The notes: generated by a model from the letters alone, not told the origin. DNA of 64,000 bases from Beijerinckiaceae bacterium (GCA_947454485.1 CANGJJ010000001.1:496001-560000), one strand, 5' to 3'. Shown: positions 1 through 9,507, counted from the stretch's first letter. A program made the numbers and translations.

Positions 1-245
1 TTGGCGGCAGGGGGTCGCGGTGCAGGCAATGCACCGGTATTGGGCGGAAGGACGAGAGGCGAGCGCTCGCGATATTTGATCGCAGGATCGTCACTCTTCT
101 CATCAAGACCGAAAAGGCTGCTCAGCGATTCCAGCGGCGTACCCGAACCATCGTCTTTCAACGCATGGGCAGGGCCTGCCAAGCTCAGGCCGAGGACGGC
201 GCTGGCGGCAAGGATCGGCAGACGGAATTGACGGCTCATGGACAT
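1..245 (-). CDS. Secreted protein of unknown function (C-terminus off the left edge)
   Basis: Only the first 81 codons are present; the gene runs out of the window on the left. Reading leftward from ATG at 245 (another in-frame ATG at 239), the product starts with a basic n-region, a hydrophobic core (ILAASAVLGLSLAG) and an AHA-type signal peptidase I site near residue 28. The mature part is acidic, then contains IKYRERSPLVLPP and a Pro-rich stretch. It lies 77 bp downstream of lspA on the same strand, so it may be co-transcribed with it. I recall similar short secreted proteins next to lspA in other Hyphomicrobiales, but no function can be assigned. The plus-strand reading of the same bases (1-231) is judged a shadow because the signal peptide is only in this frame. 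Confidence 0.6.
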   Translation of the reverse strand, partial: MSMSRQFRLPILAASAVLGLSLAGPAHALKDDGSGTPLESLSSLFGLDEKSDDPAIKYRERSPLVLPPNTGALPAPRPPAA

Positions 246-322
246 GAAACTACCCCACTCGTCCGGCTAGCTGAGCTCTCAAACTGCCGCTGCTTCACGG
301 CAATTTGGTGGCAAGGGGCGGA

Positions 323-808
323 TCATACCGCCTCTGGTGCCTTTTGGCCCAGCAGGAGGCTTTCATACAGGAGAAGCCCCACCCCGGCAACGATCGCCAC
401 GTCAGCTAGGTTAAAGACATACCAGCTGAAGCTGCCGACGTGAAAATGGAAGAAATCGGCCACCGCCCCATAAGCAAAGCGGTCATAGGCATTGCCCAGC
501 GCCCCGCCGATCAGAAGCCCCAAGGCCAGATTGGTCAAAATCTGACTTGAGCGCCACAACCAGATCCCCAAGGCCAGCGTCACGCCCAGCGACAGAGCGA
601 GCAGCCCATAGCGGCCCGCATCCGTATTGGCGCTGAGCAGGGAATAAGAAATGCCGGGATTCCAAGCCATGACGAGGTCAAGAAAGGGCGTCAGGCTGAC
701 AGGCTGTTTGGCCGTGATGTCGAACACAAAGAGCATCCACAGTTTGTGACCCTGATCGAGGATCAGGGTCGCCACGGCTGTGAGGATGCCCCATAGGCGC
801 GGGCGCAT
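323..808 (-). CDS. lspA: Prolipoprotein signal peptidase (signal peptidase II)
   Basis: Inner-membrane aspartyl protease that removes the signal peptide from lipid-modified prolipoproteins. Numbering from a possible upstream ATG at 820 (165 aa), the family marks are DQxxK (22-26), a WNPGIS segment (53-58), GNxxDR (109-114) and the two catalytic aspartates in the contexts VADF (D122) and NLAD (D140). Four hydrophobic segments match the family topology, and the length is normal. I prefer the ATG at 808 (161 aa, MRPRLWGIL) because it overlaps the ileS stop as TGATG, a translational-coupling arrangement; the ATG at 820 has no visible ribosome binding site. Linkage ileS-lspA is common in bacteria. 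Confidence 0.95.
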   Translation of the reverse strand: MRPRLWGILTAVATLILDQGHKLWMLFVFDITAKQPVSLTPFLDLVMAWNPGISYSLLSANTDAGRYGLLALSLGVTLALGIWLWRSSQILTNLALGLLIGGALGNAYDRFAYGAVADFFHFHVGSFSWYVFNLADVAIVAGVGLLLYESLLLGQKAPEAV

Positions 809-3792
809 CAGGCCGGCCATTTGCCCGCGGCGGCCAGCTCTTTGAGGGCCTGCGCATCGCGCGGGCTCACATCGGGATAGGCAGGATCAGCCGTAGCAGG
901 GTCGAAATATTTCCACGAGCGGGCGCATTTCACGCCGCCAGAGCGCTGCGGCACAACCGCAATGCCGGGCGTATCGGCCAAGCGGAAGGCGTCAGCCGGG
1001 CCATCGCCCGCCACAATCTCAATGCCAGAGGTGATGCAGACTTCGGCAAAGTCGATGCTGGCGAGAAGCGCGCGCAGCGCATCATCCGCTATATAGACCT
1101 GCGGGGCAGCCTCCAGCGAGGAGCCGATGCGCTTGGCCGCGCGCTCCAATTCAAGGGCGCCTGTGACAACCGCACGCGCACGGCGAATTTGGCGCCATGT
1201 CTCGGCCAGTTCATCATCGCGCCACATCTCAAGACCGCTCACAAAAGTGGTGAGATGGATCGAGGCCTCAGCCTTGGGGCGCATATCCACCCAAGCCTCA
1301 TCCGTGGTGAAGCATAGAATGGGTGCGAGCCATTTCAGAACGGTCTCGGCAATGATGTCGATGGCGGTCAATGCGCTTTTGCGCACAAGGCTGGAGATCG
1401 GATCGCAATAGAGCGTGTCTTTGCGAATGTCGAAATAGAAGGCCGACAGATCGCTTGTCATGAAATGCGACAATAGCGCGACGACTTTCTTGTAATCGAA
1501 ATTCGCATAGGCATCGCTGATCGCAGGGTCAAGCTCAGCAAGGCGATGCAGCATCAGGCGATCAAGCTCGGGCATATCTGCCTTGGCGATCTTCTGGCTT
1601 GCGTCAAAATGCGACAGAGCACCCAGCATCCAGCGCAATGTGTTGCGCAATTTGCGATAGGTCTCAACGAAGGTTTTGAGAATCTCCGGCCCGATGCGCA
1701 GATCATCCGAATAGTCAGAGGCCGCGACCCACAGGCGCAGAATATCGGCACCGGAATCTTTGATCACCGTCTGCGGAGCAACGACATTGCCCAGCGACTT
1801 CGACATTTTCTGACCCTTTTCGTCGAGGACGAAGCCATGGGTCAAAACGACATCATAGGGCGCACGGCCACGGGTGCCGCAGCTCTCCAGCAGCGAAGAA
1901 TGGAACCAGCCACGATGCTGGTCCGAGCCTTCAAGATACATGACCTCATCAGGCCCGCCATCACGCACGCGGCGCGTGGCCAGATCTTCGCGCGCTTCGA
2001 GCGTGAAAGAATGGGTCGAGCCTGAATCAAACCAGACATCGAGAACATCGTCGATCTTCTCATAGTCTTCGGCTTTATACGTGCTACCAAGGAAGCGCTG
2101 CGCTGCACCCGGCGCAAACCATGCATCCGCGCTCTCAGCTTCGAAAGCAGCAGCAATACGCGCATTGACCTCGCTATCCACGAGAATGTCATGCGTGCCT
2201 TTTTTCACAAAGACGCAGATCGGCACACCCCAGGCGCGCTGACGCGACACAACCCAATCGGGGCGGTTGGCGATCATGCCGGTGATACGATTTTCACCAG
2301 CTGCCGGAACCCAGCGCGTTTCCTTGATGGCTTTGAGCGCCAGATCGCGCAGGCTTGTATCATCCGATGCGCCCGGCACATCAAAGACGCGATCCATCGC
2401 AATGAACCATTGCGGCGTATTGCGGAAGATCACTGGCTTCTTCGAGCGCCATGAATGGGGATATTGATGCTTCAGACGGCCGCGCGCGAGAATATTGCCC
2501 ATGCTCGCAAGCGCCTTGATGACGGCATCATTGGCATTGCCCTTGGCGCCCTTGTCGTCGATGACGCGCTTGGCGCCGCCTTCTGACTCAGGACCAAAGC
2601 CAAAAGCATCCTTGGTGTAGAAGCCATCCGCATCGACTGTGTAGGGAATGCGTGTGTCGATGCCGAGCGAAATCAACAGCCGCTGGCTCGCCATCCAGAT
2701 GTCAAAGTCTTCGCGGCCATGGCTGGGCGCTGTATGCACAAAGCCTGTGCCGGTATCATCGGTTACATGATCGCCATCGAGCAGTGCGACATGGAAGCTG
2801 TAGCCAGGATCAAAACCTGCGAGCGGATGTGCGCACAGACCAAGCTCACCGGGTTTTGCATCGCAGATACGCTTGAAGCTCTCGACCTTGGCGCTTTTGA
2901 ACACATCCTCAGCCAGCTTGTCGGCGAGCACATAACGCGCGCCAGTCTTGGCCCAATTGCCCTCGGGCGCAGAACTGACTTCATAAAGACCGTAAGCGAT
3001 TTTCGATGAGTACGACACGGCGCGATTGGCGGGCAGCGTCCAAGGCGTTGTTGTCCAGATGACAACTGATGCCTTGGCAAATTCGCCCTTGCCCTGTTGC
3101 AGCGGGAAAGCCACCCAGACCGTATCGCTGGTGTGATCTTCATATTCGACTTCAGCCTCTGCGAGTGCGGTCTTTTCGACAACCGACCACATCACCGGCT
3201 TGGAGCCGCGATAGAGCAGACCATTCTCCGCGAATTTCATGATCTCGCGTGCGATCTGCGCTTCCGCATCAAAGCTCATGGTCGCATAGGGATGCGCCCA
3301 ATCGCCGGTGACGCCGAGGCGCTTGAACTCTTCGCGCTGCACATTGAGCCAATTCTCGGCATAGGCGCGGCATTCGCGACGAAAGGCGATCATGGCGGCG
3401 CTGTCACCAAGCTCAGGCTTGGGCTTGCCCTTGGAGCGGTAATTATCTTCCTCGATCTTCCATTCGATCGGCAGGCCGTGACAATCCCAGCCTGGAACAT
3501 AGTTCGAGTCTTTGCCGAGCATTTGCTGCGAGCGGCAAACCATATCTTTGAGGATCTTGTTCAGCGCATGGCCGATATGAATATTGCCATTGGCATAGGG
3601 AGGGCCGTCATGCAGCACGAATTTCGGACGGCCGCGACCAACCTCACGCATGCGCTGGTAGAGACCCATCTCATTCCAGCGGGCAAGAATTTCCGGCTCC
3701 TTCTGCGGCAGACCGGCCCGCATGGGGAAGTCTGTTTGCGGCAGATAGAGCGACTTGGAATAGTCGGGGCCTTTGGCGCTGGTATCGGTCAT
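808..3792 (-). CDS. ileS: Isoleucyl-tRNA synthetase
   Basis: Class I aminoacyl-tRNA synthetase charging tRNA-Ile in the cytoplasm. From ATG 3792 the protein is 994 aa. HIGH is at 72-75 and KMSKS at 662-666; the CP1 editing domain carries [12 protein letters not shown] (about 247-258) and [17 protein letters not shown] (about 348-364). The C-terminus has a [10 protein letters not shown] segment in place of the paired-cysteine zinc site seen in E. coli. An in-frame start at 3861 would add 23 residues that do not resemble the family; [20 protein letters not shown] is a typical N-terminus and is preceded by GGA. The gene is followed with overlap by lspA. ribF lies downstream of nothing here: it ends 105 bp to the left of... 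the ileS start at 3792 lies 105 bp past the ribF stop at 3898, so ribF is the upstream gene on this strand. Confidence 0.97.
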   Translation of the reverse strand: MTDTSAKGPDYSKSLYLPQTDFPMRAGLPQKEPEILARWNEMGLYQRMREVGRGRPKFVLHDGPPYANGNIHIGHALNKILKDMVCRSQQMLGKDSNYVPGWDCHGLPIEWKIEEDNYRSKGKPKPELGDSAAMIAFRRECRAYAENWLNVQREEFKRLGVTGDWAHPYATMSFDAEAQIAREIMKFAENGLLYRGSKPVMWSVVEKTALAEAEVEYEDHTSDTVWVAFPLQQGKGEFAKASVVIWTTTPWTLPANRAVSYSSKIAYGLYEVSSAPEGNWAKTGARYVLADKLAEDVFKSAKVESFKRICDAKPGELGLCAHPLAGFDPGYSFHVALLDGDHVTDDTGTGFVHTAPSHGREDFDIWMASQRLLISLGIDTRIPYTVDADGFYTKDAFGFGPESEGGAKRVIDDKGAKGNANDAVIKALASMGNILARGRLKHQYPHSWRSKKPVIFRNTPQWFIAMDRVFDVPGASDDTSLRDLALKAIKETRWVPAAGENRITGMIANRPDWVVSRQRAWGVPICVFVKKGTHDILVDSEVNARIAAAFEAESADAWFAPGAAQRFLGSTYKAEDYEKIDDVLDVWFDSGSTHSFTLEAREDLATRRVRDGGPDEVMYLEGSDQHRGWFHSSLLESCGTRGRAPYDVVLTHGFVLDEKGQKMSKSLGNVVAPQTVIKDSGADILRLWVAASDYSDDLRIGPEILKTFVETYRKLRNTLRWMLGALSHFDASQKIAKADMPELDRLMLHRLAELDPAISDAYANFDYKKVVALLSHFMTSDLSAFYFDIRKDTLYCDPISSLVRKSALTAIDIIAETVLKWLAPILCFTTDEAWVDMRPKAEASIHLTTFVSGLEMWRDDELAETWRQIRRARAVVTGALELERAAKRIGSSLEAAPQVYIADDALRALLASIDFAEVCITSGIEIVAGDGPADAFRLADTPGIAVVPQRSGGVKCARSWKYFDPATADPAYPDVSPRDAQALKELAAAGKWPA

Positions 3793-3897
3793 CGTCCAAC
3801 CTGAAAAGGGCTTCAGCGCATGAACTGCGCGGCTGGCCGGACATAGAGGATTTGGCAGCAAAGCGCCAGTTTTCGGCCCGCTGACCCGCAGAGAAGG

Positions 3898-4845
3898 TTA
3901 GCGCAATATGGCGCGCGCCTTGTCCTTGTCCCGGTTCATTTCGGCCACCAGCGCATCAAGGCTGGGGAATTTCTCTTCACCGCGGATCCAGCCGACGAAG
4001 GTCACTTCCACGGTCTTGCCGTAAAGATCCCCGGAAAAGTCGAAGACAAAGGTCTCCAGAAGGGGCGCGCCCGTGTCGGTGACGGTGGGGCGGCGGCCGA
4101 AATTGGCCACCCCGCCATAGGTCACACCATCCACCTTCAGGCGGACAGCATAGATGCCGTGGCGCAGGCGGCAGGAGGGGGCGAGCCGCACATTGGCGGT
4201 GGGAAAGCCAAGCTGGCGGCCCAGCTTCTCACCATGGACCACTTCGCCCACGGCAAACCACTCATGGCCCATGAGCTGCGCGGCGCGGGTCACATCGCCC
4301 TGCTCAAGTGCTTGGCGGGCCGCATTGGAATGGACAGCCTCAGGCGCCCCGCCTGCATCAGCGACCACTTTTTCAACGACAGCGACTGCAAAGCCATGCC
4401 GGGCGCCAGCCTCAGTCAAAAATTCGGGCGAGCCGCGGCGCGCTTTGCCGAAGTGAAAATCATAGCCCACCACAGCCCCGCTCACATTGAGGCGCTTGAT
4501 GAGGATCTCGTCCACAAAGGCCTCAGCCTCCAGCCCAGCGAGATTTCCATCAAAGGTTATGACAACGACGCCATCAACACCCAGACGGCACAGGCAGCGG
4601 ATCTTCTCTGCCTCCGGCGTCAGGCGAAAGACAGTGCCCGGACCAGCGAAGAAATCGACGGGATGGGGCTCAAAGGTCAGTACCGCGCAAGGAACGCTCC
4701 GTTCTTTGGCAAGTGCCTGCGCGCGCGCGATCACCGCCGCATGGCCGCGATGCACACCATCGAAATTGCCGATAGCGACTACAGCGCCTTCCAGCCCTTG
4801 CGGTGGTGTGAGCGGATCATGCGCGACAATCATCGGGCTCACCAT
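3898..4845 (-). CDS. ribF: Bifunctional riboflavin kinase / FAD synthetase
   Basis: Converts riboflavin to FMN and FMN to FAD in the cytoplasm. The N-terminal FAD synthetase domain has the nucleotidyltransferase motif GNFDGVHRGH (26-35) and FEPHP (58-62); the C-terminal flavokinase domain has HGEKLGRQLGFPTANV (204-219) and a later GGVANFGRRPT segment. The length (315 aa) is typical. The start at 4845 overlaps the stop of the upstream HAD gene (4839-4841); a second ATG at 4833 is also possible. The upstream HAD hydrolase and downstream ileS-lspA are on the same strand, so a housekeeping operon is likely. Confidence 0.96.
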   Translation of the reverse strand: MVSPMIVAHDPLTPPQGLEGAVVAIGNFDGVHRGHAAVIARAQALAKERSVPCAVLTFEPHPVDFFAGPGTVFRLTPEAEKIRCLCRLGVDGVVVITFDGNLAGLEAEAFVDEILIKRLNVSGAVVGYDFHFGKARRGSPEFLTEAGARHGFAVAVVEKVVADAGGAPEAVHSNAARQALEQGDVTRAAQLMGHEWFAVGEVVHGEKLGRQLGFPTANVRLAPSCRLRHGIYAVRLKVDGVTYGGVANFGRRPTVTDTGAPLLETFVFDFSGDLYGKTVEVTFVGWIRGEEKFPSLDALVAEMNRDKDKARAILR

Positions 4846-5726
4846 GTCAGCGCCGGGATCGCAGCGCGCGGCGTCACAGGCGCGTCAGTGATGAATTGCG
4901 CAAAGGCAGCTTCATCGAGCACGCTATGGGGATGCAGCACATCGCGGTGAATGCCAGAGGTGACGAAGAGGGCATCAACGCCAAAGTCACAAGCGCCCTT
5001 CACATCGGTGCGCATGGCATCGCCAATGCCCAGAACGCGATCCTTGTTAACGCTGCGCCCCAGCAGTTTCTGCGCGATTTCATAAGCGCGCTGATAGATG
5101 GGCGCATAGGGCTTGCCCGCCTGAATGACCTTGCCGCCGATCTGTTCATAAAGCTGGGCAATCGCGCCCGAGCAATAGAGCAATTTATCGCCGACATGGA
5201 CGATGAGATCGGGATTGGCAGAGATCAGATCGAGCTTGCGAGCGAGCATGAGTTTGAGGCGGTCTGTGTAATCGTCCGGCGTCTCGACATATTCGTCATT
5301 GAGGCCAGTGCAGATCACATAGTCAGCCTTTTCAATCGGCACGAGGGGTGGATTGTGTCCACTCGCCCGCAGCTCATCAAAGAGGGTGAGATCGCGCTCA
5401 GGGCCGATATGATGCACGGGCGCATCGCCATGGGCCTCGATGAAGCTCATCGTCACATCGCCAGAGGTGACGATGTCATCAAAGCAATCACGCGGCACAT
5501 GAAGCCCGTCAAGCTGCAAGCGGATCGGCGCATTGGGGCGCGGTGCATTGGTGACAAGCACTACACGGCCACCGCCTTTGCGATAGTTGATTAATGCCTC
5601 GCAAGCGGCGGGATAATGTTCGCGGCCATTGTGGATCACGCCCCAGACGTCGCACAAAAGCACGTCATATTGGCTCAATAGATCGCGCGCGCCGGTCAGG
5701 ATGGGGATGGAGGAGGAGGGCTTCAT
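4839..5726 (-). CDS. HAD superfamily class IIA hydrolase, TIGR01459 type
   Basis: Predicted cytoplasmic phosphatase of the haloacid dehalogenase superfamily; substrate unknown. Visible HAD marks: motif I DVLLCDVWGVIHNG (nucleophile region around D21-D26), motif II LVTNAPRP with the conserved Thr, a lysine-containing QAGKPYAPIY segment, and motif IV GIGDAMRTDVKGA near residues 235-247. The 295-aa length and the C2-type cap between motifs II and III fit the TIGR01459 family found mainly in alphaproteobacteria. It overlaps ribF by 7 nt, suggesting joint expression; a link to flavin nucleotide handling is only a guess from position. Confidence 0.85.
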   Translation of the reverse strand: MKPSSSIPILTGARDLLSQYDVLLCDVWGVIHNGREHYPAACEALINYRKGGGRVVLVTNAPRPNAPIRLQLDGLHVPRDCFDDIVTSGDVTMSFIEAHGDAPVHHIGPERDLTLFDELRASGHNPPLVPIEKADYVICTGLNDEYVETPDDYTDRLKLMLARKLDLISANPDLIVHVGDKLLYCSGAIAQLYEQIGGKVIQAGKPYAPIYQRAYEIAQKLLGRSVNKDRVLGIGDAMRTDVKGACDFGVDALFVTSGIHRDVLHPHSVLDEAAFAQFITDAPVTPRAAIPALTW

Positions 5727-5772
5727 AGAGCCCCGCTAAAGGCCGCAGCCACCCCTGTCAACTCTATGGCTT

Positions 5773-5795
5773 GGCCCTCCCGCGCGGGGAGGGCC
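5773..5795 (-). other. Strong GC hairpin between two minus-strand genes
   Basis: A perfect 9-bp stem (GGCCCTCCC at 5773-5781 with GGGAGGGCC at 5787-5795, 5-nt loop) lies 12 bp after the stop of the dienelactone-hydrolase-like gene and 47 bp before the HAD gene. There is no T-run on either side, so it is not a classical terminator; it could be an mRNA 3'-end stabiliser or a rho-assisted stop. Confidence 0.4.
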
Positions 5796-5806
5796 GTTTG
5801 ATTGCC

Positions 5807-6574
5807 TTACTGTCCGAGCGTCTCGCTCAGGAAATTGCCCATCGTGGACCAGGCGCGCGCCGCCGCCAGAGGACGGAAGGCTGGGCCTTCGAGGGTGAAG
5901 CTGTGCGGGGCTCCTGAATAGGAGACGAAGGTCACGTCTGCATTCACGCCCTTCATCTCGGCCAGGAAGGTCTCGACCTCCTTGTCGGTCACGAAAGTGT
6001 CGGCAGCGCCATGCAGCACCAGCACGGGAGCTTTGATGTTCTTGGCATCATCGGGTGTGGGATTGTTCAAAACACCATGGAGCGTCACATAGCTCTTGGC
6101 AGGAACGCCCGCGCGGCCAAGTTCAAGAATGGCTGTGCCGCCGAAGCAATAGCCAATGACTGCGATACGCGAGGCATCAACCTCCGGGCGCGCGGCCAGT
6201 TGATCGAACCCTGCTTTGGAGCGCGCGCGCAGCAAGCTGCGGTCCTTCAGATATTTCGTCATCTCGGCCGCAGATTCTTTAGGTGCAGGCGGGCGCACGC
6301 CCTTGCCATAGACATCGGCCACAAAAGCGACATAGCCCTTCTTGGCGAGATCCTGCGCGACTTTGCGCTCATGATCAGAAGGTCCGGTCCATTGGTGATA
6401 AATCACAACGCCGGGACGCTTGCCGGTCTTGGCATCATCAAAGGCGATCATGCCCTCAAGCACGGTGTCGCCAAGCTTATATTCAATCACTTGCGTTTTG
6501 ATGTCAGCGCGCGCTGGGGTTGCAAGAAGCGCGGCGGCGCAGACAAGCGCGAGCGGCAGATGGCGAAAACGCAT
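5807..6574 (-). CDS. Exported dienelactone hydrolase-like alpha/beta hydrolase
   Basis: Predicted secreted hydrolase of the dienelactone hydrolase family. From ATG 6574 (255 aa) there is a signal peptide (hydrophobic LALVCAAALLATPARA, cleavage after about residue 22). The catalytic triad is visible: Cys143 in GYCFGG, Asp192 in GAADTF and His224 in GAPHSF; a thiol nucleophile is typical of this family. The start is chosen because GGGAGG sits 7-8 nt upstream and because the signal peptide begins there; an in-frame start at 6664 would overlap the NUDIX gene and bury the signal. Substrate is unknown; the export signal distinguishes it from catabolic cytoplasmic dienelactone hydrolases. Confidence 0.85.
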   Translation of the reverse strand: MRFRHLPLALVCAAALLATPARADIKTQVIEYKLGDTVLEGMIAFDDAKTGKRPGVVIYHQWTGPSDHERKVAQDLAKKGYVAFVADVYGKGVRPPAPKESAAEMTKYLKDRSLLRARSKAGFDQLAARPEVDASRIAVIGYCFGGTAILELGRAGVPAKSYVTLHGVLNNPTPDDAKNIKAPVLVLHGAADTFVTDKEVETFLAEMKGVNADVTFVSYSGAPHSFTLEGPAFRPLAAARAWSTMGNFLSETLGQ

Positions 6575-6626
6575 AGTATCCCTCCCGGTTATTGTGAGGA
6601 GAGGTTCGGGCGCTTCGCGCGTCTCG

Positions 6627-7076
6627 TCAAGTCTTGGCTTGCGGAAGCTGCGTAAAATTCGCAATCACCTGCTGCAATTCAGGCTCATTGACGAGTGTTG
6701 CGGCCTCTTCAAGCGGGAACCAGCAGGTGCGCCTTTGATGCATCTCGGGCCAGGTCTTGCGTTGGCGTTCGACGAGCATGGGAAAGACCGTGACATGGCA
6801 GAGCACATCTTGGCCGCTCTTCTTGCGCTTGCGGTAGTGATAGCTGCCCACGGGCTGTGTGCTGATCTTGCCGACGACGCCCGCCTCTTCCAGTGCCTCA
6901 CGTGCGGCTGTGCCATGGGGTGTGCGGCCTTTCATGGGCCAGCCTTTAGGCAGAACCCAGCGGCCTGTATCACGCGAGGAGATGAGCAAGACTTCAATGC
7001 CCTCGTGAATACGATAGGGCAGGGCAGCAAATTGCGGCCGTGGTGCGTCTTGTTCGTTGTCTAGCACCTCGGTCAC
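6627..7076 (-). CDS. NUDIX hydrolase
   Basis: Predicted nucleotide-diphosphate or diphosphoinositol-type hydrolase, 149 aa. The Nudix box spans about 45-67; its catalytic core REALEEAGV (59-67) is intact, but the first Glu of the usual Gx5Ex7REUxEExGU consensus appears to be Arg51. The nearby RWVLPKGWPMKG and SYHYRKRKK segments resemble the DIPP-like subgroup that acts on diphosphoinositol polyphosphates or diadenosine polyphosphates. Translation probably starts at GTG 7076, with GGAG just upstream. It lies 9 bp after pit and is followed by the dienelactone-hydrolase-like gene. Confidence 0.85.
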   Translation of the reverse strand: MTEVLDNEQDAPRPQFAALPYRIHEGIEVLLISSRDTGRWVLPKGWPMKGRTPHGTAAREALEEAGVVGKISTQPVGSYHYRKRKKSGQDVLCHVTVFPMLVERQRKTWPEMHQRRTCWFPLEEAATLVNEPELQQVIANFTQLPQAKT

Positions 7077-7085
7077 ACTCCGCCT

Positions 7086-8084
7086 TTAAGGGAACAAGCC
7101 CACGATCCAGTAGGAGAGGGCGCCGATGACCGCAGCTGCGGGCAAGGTGAGCACCCATGCGATCACAATGTCTTTGGCAACATTCCAACGCACGGCTGAA
7201 ATGCGGCGCGCAGTCCCCACGCCCACAATCGCACCCGTGATCGTATGAGTGGTGGAGACAGGCACACCAAAGTGAGTCGCCAAGAAGAGAGTGATGGCGC
7301 CACCTGTCTCTGCGCAGAAACCTTGCTGTGGCGTGAGGCGCGTGATCTTCGAGCCCATCGTATGAACGATGCGCCAGCCGCCGAACAAAGTGCCAAGGCC
7401 CATCGCTGCCTGACAGGTGATGACGACCCAGAAGGGGACATGGAAGCCGCCTTCGAGCTGGCCCTGCGAATAGAGCAGCACCGCGATAATACCCATGGTC
7501 TTTTGCGCATCATTGCCGCCATGGCCGAGCGAATAGAGCGAGGCGGAGAAGAATTGCGCGATACGGAATGTATTGTCGACCGAAGAGGGTGTTGCGCGCA
7601 CAAAGAGCCATGACACGATCAGCACCAACACAAGCGCCAGCAGGAAGCCGATCGTGGGCGAAACAAAAATGGCAGCGCCCGTCTTGATCAGGCCCTTCCA
7701 GACGATGGCATTAAAGCCCGCTTTGGCAACGCCCGCCCCCACAAGGCCGCCGATCAAAGCATGGGAGCTGGAAGAGGGAATACCCGCGACCCAGGTCAGC
7801 ACATTCCAGATGATGGCGCCCATCAGCGCGCCAAAGATGACACGCGGGTCAACGATGTCGGGCGAGATGATGCCAGTGCCCACCGTCTGCGCGACGCTGA
7901 GGCCGAAGAACAAGAAAGCGATGAAGTTGAAGAAGGCAGCCCAAGCCACCGCATATTGCGGACGCAGCACACGCGTCGACACAATGGTCGCGATGGAATT
8001 GGCCGCATCATGCAGCCCGTTCAGGAAGTCGAAGGCAAGGGCCACCAGAATGATGACCCAGAGAAGCTCGAGGCTGATGGTCAA
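7086..8084 (-). CDS. pit: Low-affinity inorganic phosphate transporter, PiT family
   Basis: Inner-membrane symporter for phosphate (often as a metal-phosphate complex). The duplicated PiT signature is seen as DFLNGLHDAANSIATIV (19-35) and GHGGNDAQKTMG (187-198); SSSSHALIGG (104-113) and its counterpart PVSTTHTITGAIVG in the C-terminal half are also present. About ten hydrophobic segments; 332 aa is normal for the short bacterial form. The start codon appears to be TTG at 8084, with AAGGG 6-8 nt upstream. It follows the DUF47 gene by 9 bp, the usual partner arrangement. Confidence 0.95.
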   Translation of the reverse strand: MTISLELLWVIILVALAFDFLNGLHDAANSIATIVSTRVLRPQYAVAWAAFFNFIAFLFFGLSVAQTVGTGIISPDIVDPRVIFGALMGAIIWNVLTWVAGIPSSSSHALIGGLVGAGVAKAGFNAIVWKGLIKTGAAIFVSPTIGFLLALVLVLIVSWLFVRATPSSVDNTFRIAQFFSASLYSLGHGGNDAQKTMGIIAVLLYSQGQLEGGFHVPFWVVITCQAAMGLGTLFGGWRIVHTMGSKITRLTPQQGFCAETGGAITLFLATHFGVPVSTTHTITGAIVGVGTARRISAVRWNVAKDIVIAWVLTLPAAAVIGALSYWIVGLFP

Positions 8085-8093
8085 GATGCGCCC

Positions 8094-8738
8094 TTAGAGA
8101 TGTTCGATAACGATGCCGTTAACGCGGTTGGCCACGTCTTCGAAGCGATCAACCACCTTTTCAAGATGGCTGTAGATTTCCGTCCCCACGATGAAGGCCA
8201 TGGGATCTGACTGGCGATGCGCGAGGAAGAGCCGCTTCAAGCCATCATCATGCAGATGGTCGGCCTGATCTTCGATCAAGACAACTTCGCCGGTGAGCTT
8301 GGTCAGATTATTGGCCTCCCTGCGCATATGGCGCAGGGCATGGATGATCTGAACCGTGATTGCAGCCGCGCGAACGATCAGATCGCCCATCGCCTTCATC
8401 TGCGGTTCGAATGTGGTGACTTCATAGAGCAGAATAGCTTTCGCCGTCTGCTGCATCTGGTCAATCGCATCATCCATCGAGGCAACGAGATCTTGAATGT
8501 CGCTGCGGTCAAAAGGGGTGATGAAGGTACGGCGCACCGCCAGCATCACTTCATGGGTGATCTCGTCAGCCTTGCTCTCATGCTGAAAGACCAGCTCGCA
8601 ATTGGCCGCAATATTGTCGCCGCCTTCGAGCACTTTGCGCAAAGCATCTGCGCCCGCCACCAGGACATCAGCATGCCGCTCGAAATGGTCGAAAAACTTT
8701 TCCTCACGCGGCATGAGGGCCTGAAACCAGCTGATCAT
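8094..8738 (-). CDS. DUF47 / PhoU-like protein, partner of Pit
   Basis: A 214-aa all-helical cytoplasmic protein of the DUF47 (TIGR00153) family, related to PhoU. Visible marks: the N-terminal FFDHFERHA segment, EhADEIT-like QHESKADEITHEV (about 52-64), TPFDRSDIQDLVASMDDAID (about 93-112) and the C-terminal DRFEDVANRVNGIVIE. These proteins are almost always encoded next to pit and are thought to control transporter activity. It is the first gene of the DUF47-pit-NUDIX run and diverges from the RidA gene across 156 bp. Confidence 0.92.
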   Translation of the reverse strand: MISWFQALMPREEKFFDHFERHADVLVAGADALRKVLEGGDNIAANCELVFQHESKADEITHEVMLAVRRTFITPFDRSDIQDLVASMDDAIDQMQQTAKAILLYEVTTFEPQMKAMGDLIVRAAAITVQIIHALRHMRREANNLTKLTGEVVLIEDQADHLHDDGLKRLFLAHRQSDPMAFIVGTEIYSHLEKVVDRFEDVANRVNGIVIEHL

Positions 8739-8894
8739 AGGTCTCTCCGGAAGTCTCTACCGGTATTGCCGGTCTGGGAGTCGCGCGGAACTTAGTCCTC
8801 AGCGAGCATAAGAGGAAGCAAATCTGCGCCCTGCCTTGTGGACATCCGCGCCAGAGCGCACAGAATGGAGCAGAAACTGCGTCAGGAGCGCCCC

Positions 8895-9284
8895 ATGGCC
8901 GAATTTCTCAATCCCCCGACCTTGTCAAAGCCCGCCTCGCGTTTCTCGCAAGGGGTCGTCATCTGCGGTCCCGGCCGCCGTTTGTTCATCTCTGGTCAGG
9001 TGGCGATGAAGGCTGATGGCACTTTGGTGGAGGGGCTGGAGGCGCAAACCCAGCAAGTCTTCGACAATATCGAGGCTTTGCTGTGCGCGGCCGGCATGGG
9101 TATCACCGATCTCGTCAAACTGGTGATCTATTGTACCGTTCCAGGTGGCTCGGGCGTGGTGCGTGACATTCGCAACCAACGTTTGGGCAGTCATGCGCCA
9201 GCCAGCACTTTCGTACAGGTGGCAGGATTGGCCAATCCGGCTTATCTGGTTGAGATAGAAGGCGAGGCCTTCGTGAACGCCTGA
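8895..9284 (+). CDS. RidA-like protein (Rid superfamily)
   Basis: A 129-aa protein of the YjgF/YER057c/RidA fold, with FISGQVAM, QTQQVFDNIEALLCAAG and VEIEGEAFV segments. RidA deaminates enamine/imine intermediates, using an Arg at the PARS position; here that position reads PAST (Ser104), so the canonical imine deaminase activity may be absent and another Rid subfamily is likely. The start at 8895 is backed by CAGGAG 6-9 nt upstream; an earlier in-frame start at 8838 adds residues unlike the family. It heads a short plus-strand group with an HMA protein and DUF2093. Confidence 0.88.
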   Translation: MAEFLNPPTLSKPASRFSQGVVICGPGRRLFISGQVAMKADGTLVEGLEAQTQQVFDNIEALLCAAGMGITDLVKLVIYCTVPGGSGVVRDIRNQRLGSHAPASTFVQVAGLANPAYLVEIEGEAFVNA

Positions 9285-9294
9285 GGAGCGACCT

Positions 9295-9507
9295 ATGAGC
9301 GAGCCGCACACAGTCGAGCTGATCGTCAAGGGCATGACCTGTCAGGGTTGCGTGAATTCGGTGAGCCGCATCGTCAAGCGCACCGATCCATCAGCCGATG
9401 TGACGATTGATCTGGCCTCGGGCCGGCTTGAGGCGAAGACTTCCGCTGAGGCCCATGTTTTGGCGCAGGCGATTTCCGCTGCAGGTTACGAGACACGCCC
9501 CGCCTGA
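9295..9507 (+). CDS. Heavy-metal-associated (HMA) domain protein, CopZ-like
   Basis: A single 70-aa HMA domain with the metal-binding GMTCQGC motif (Cys16 and Cys19) and a beta-alpha-beta-beta-alpha-beta layout, including AGYE near the C-terminus. Such free-standing domains bind Cu(I) or similar soft metals and hand them to transporters or enzymes. No metal ATPase is encoded nearby; the cytochrome oxidase genes are 25 kb away. It begins 10 bp after the RidA-like gene, preceded by GAGGAG, so the two are probably co-translated. Confidence 0.9.
   Translation: MSEPHTVELIVKGMTCQGCVNSVSRIVKRTDPSADVTIDLASGRLEAKTSAEAHVLAQAISAAGYETRPA

Noticed and set aside
1-231. Plus-strand frame at the left edge
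   Set aside because: The other strand has a clear signal peptide and a coherent protein in the same bases.
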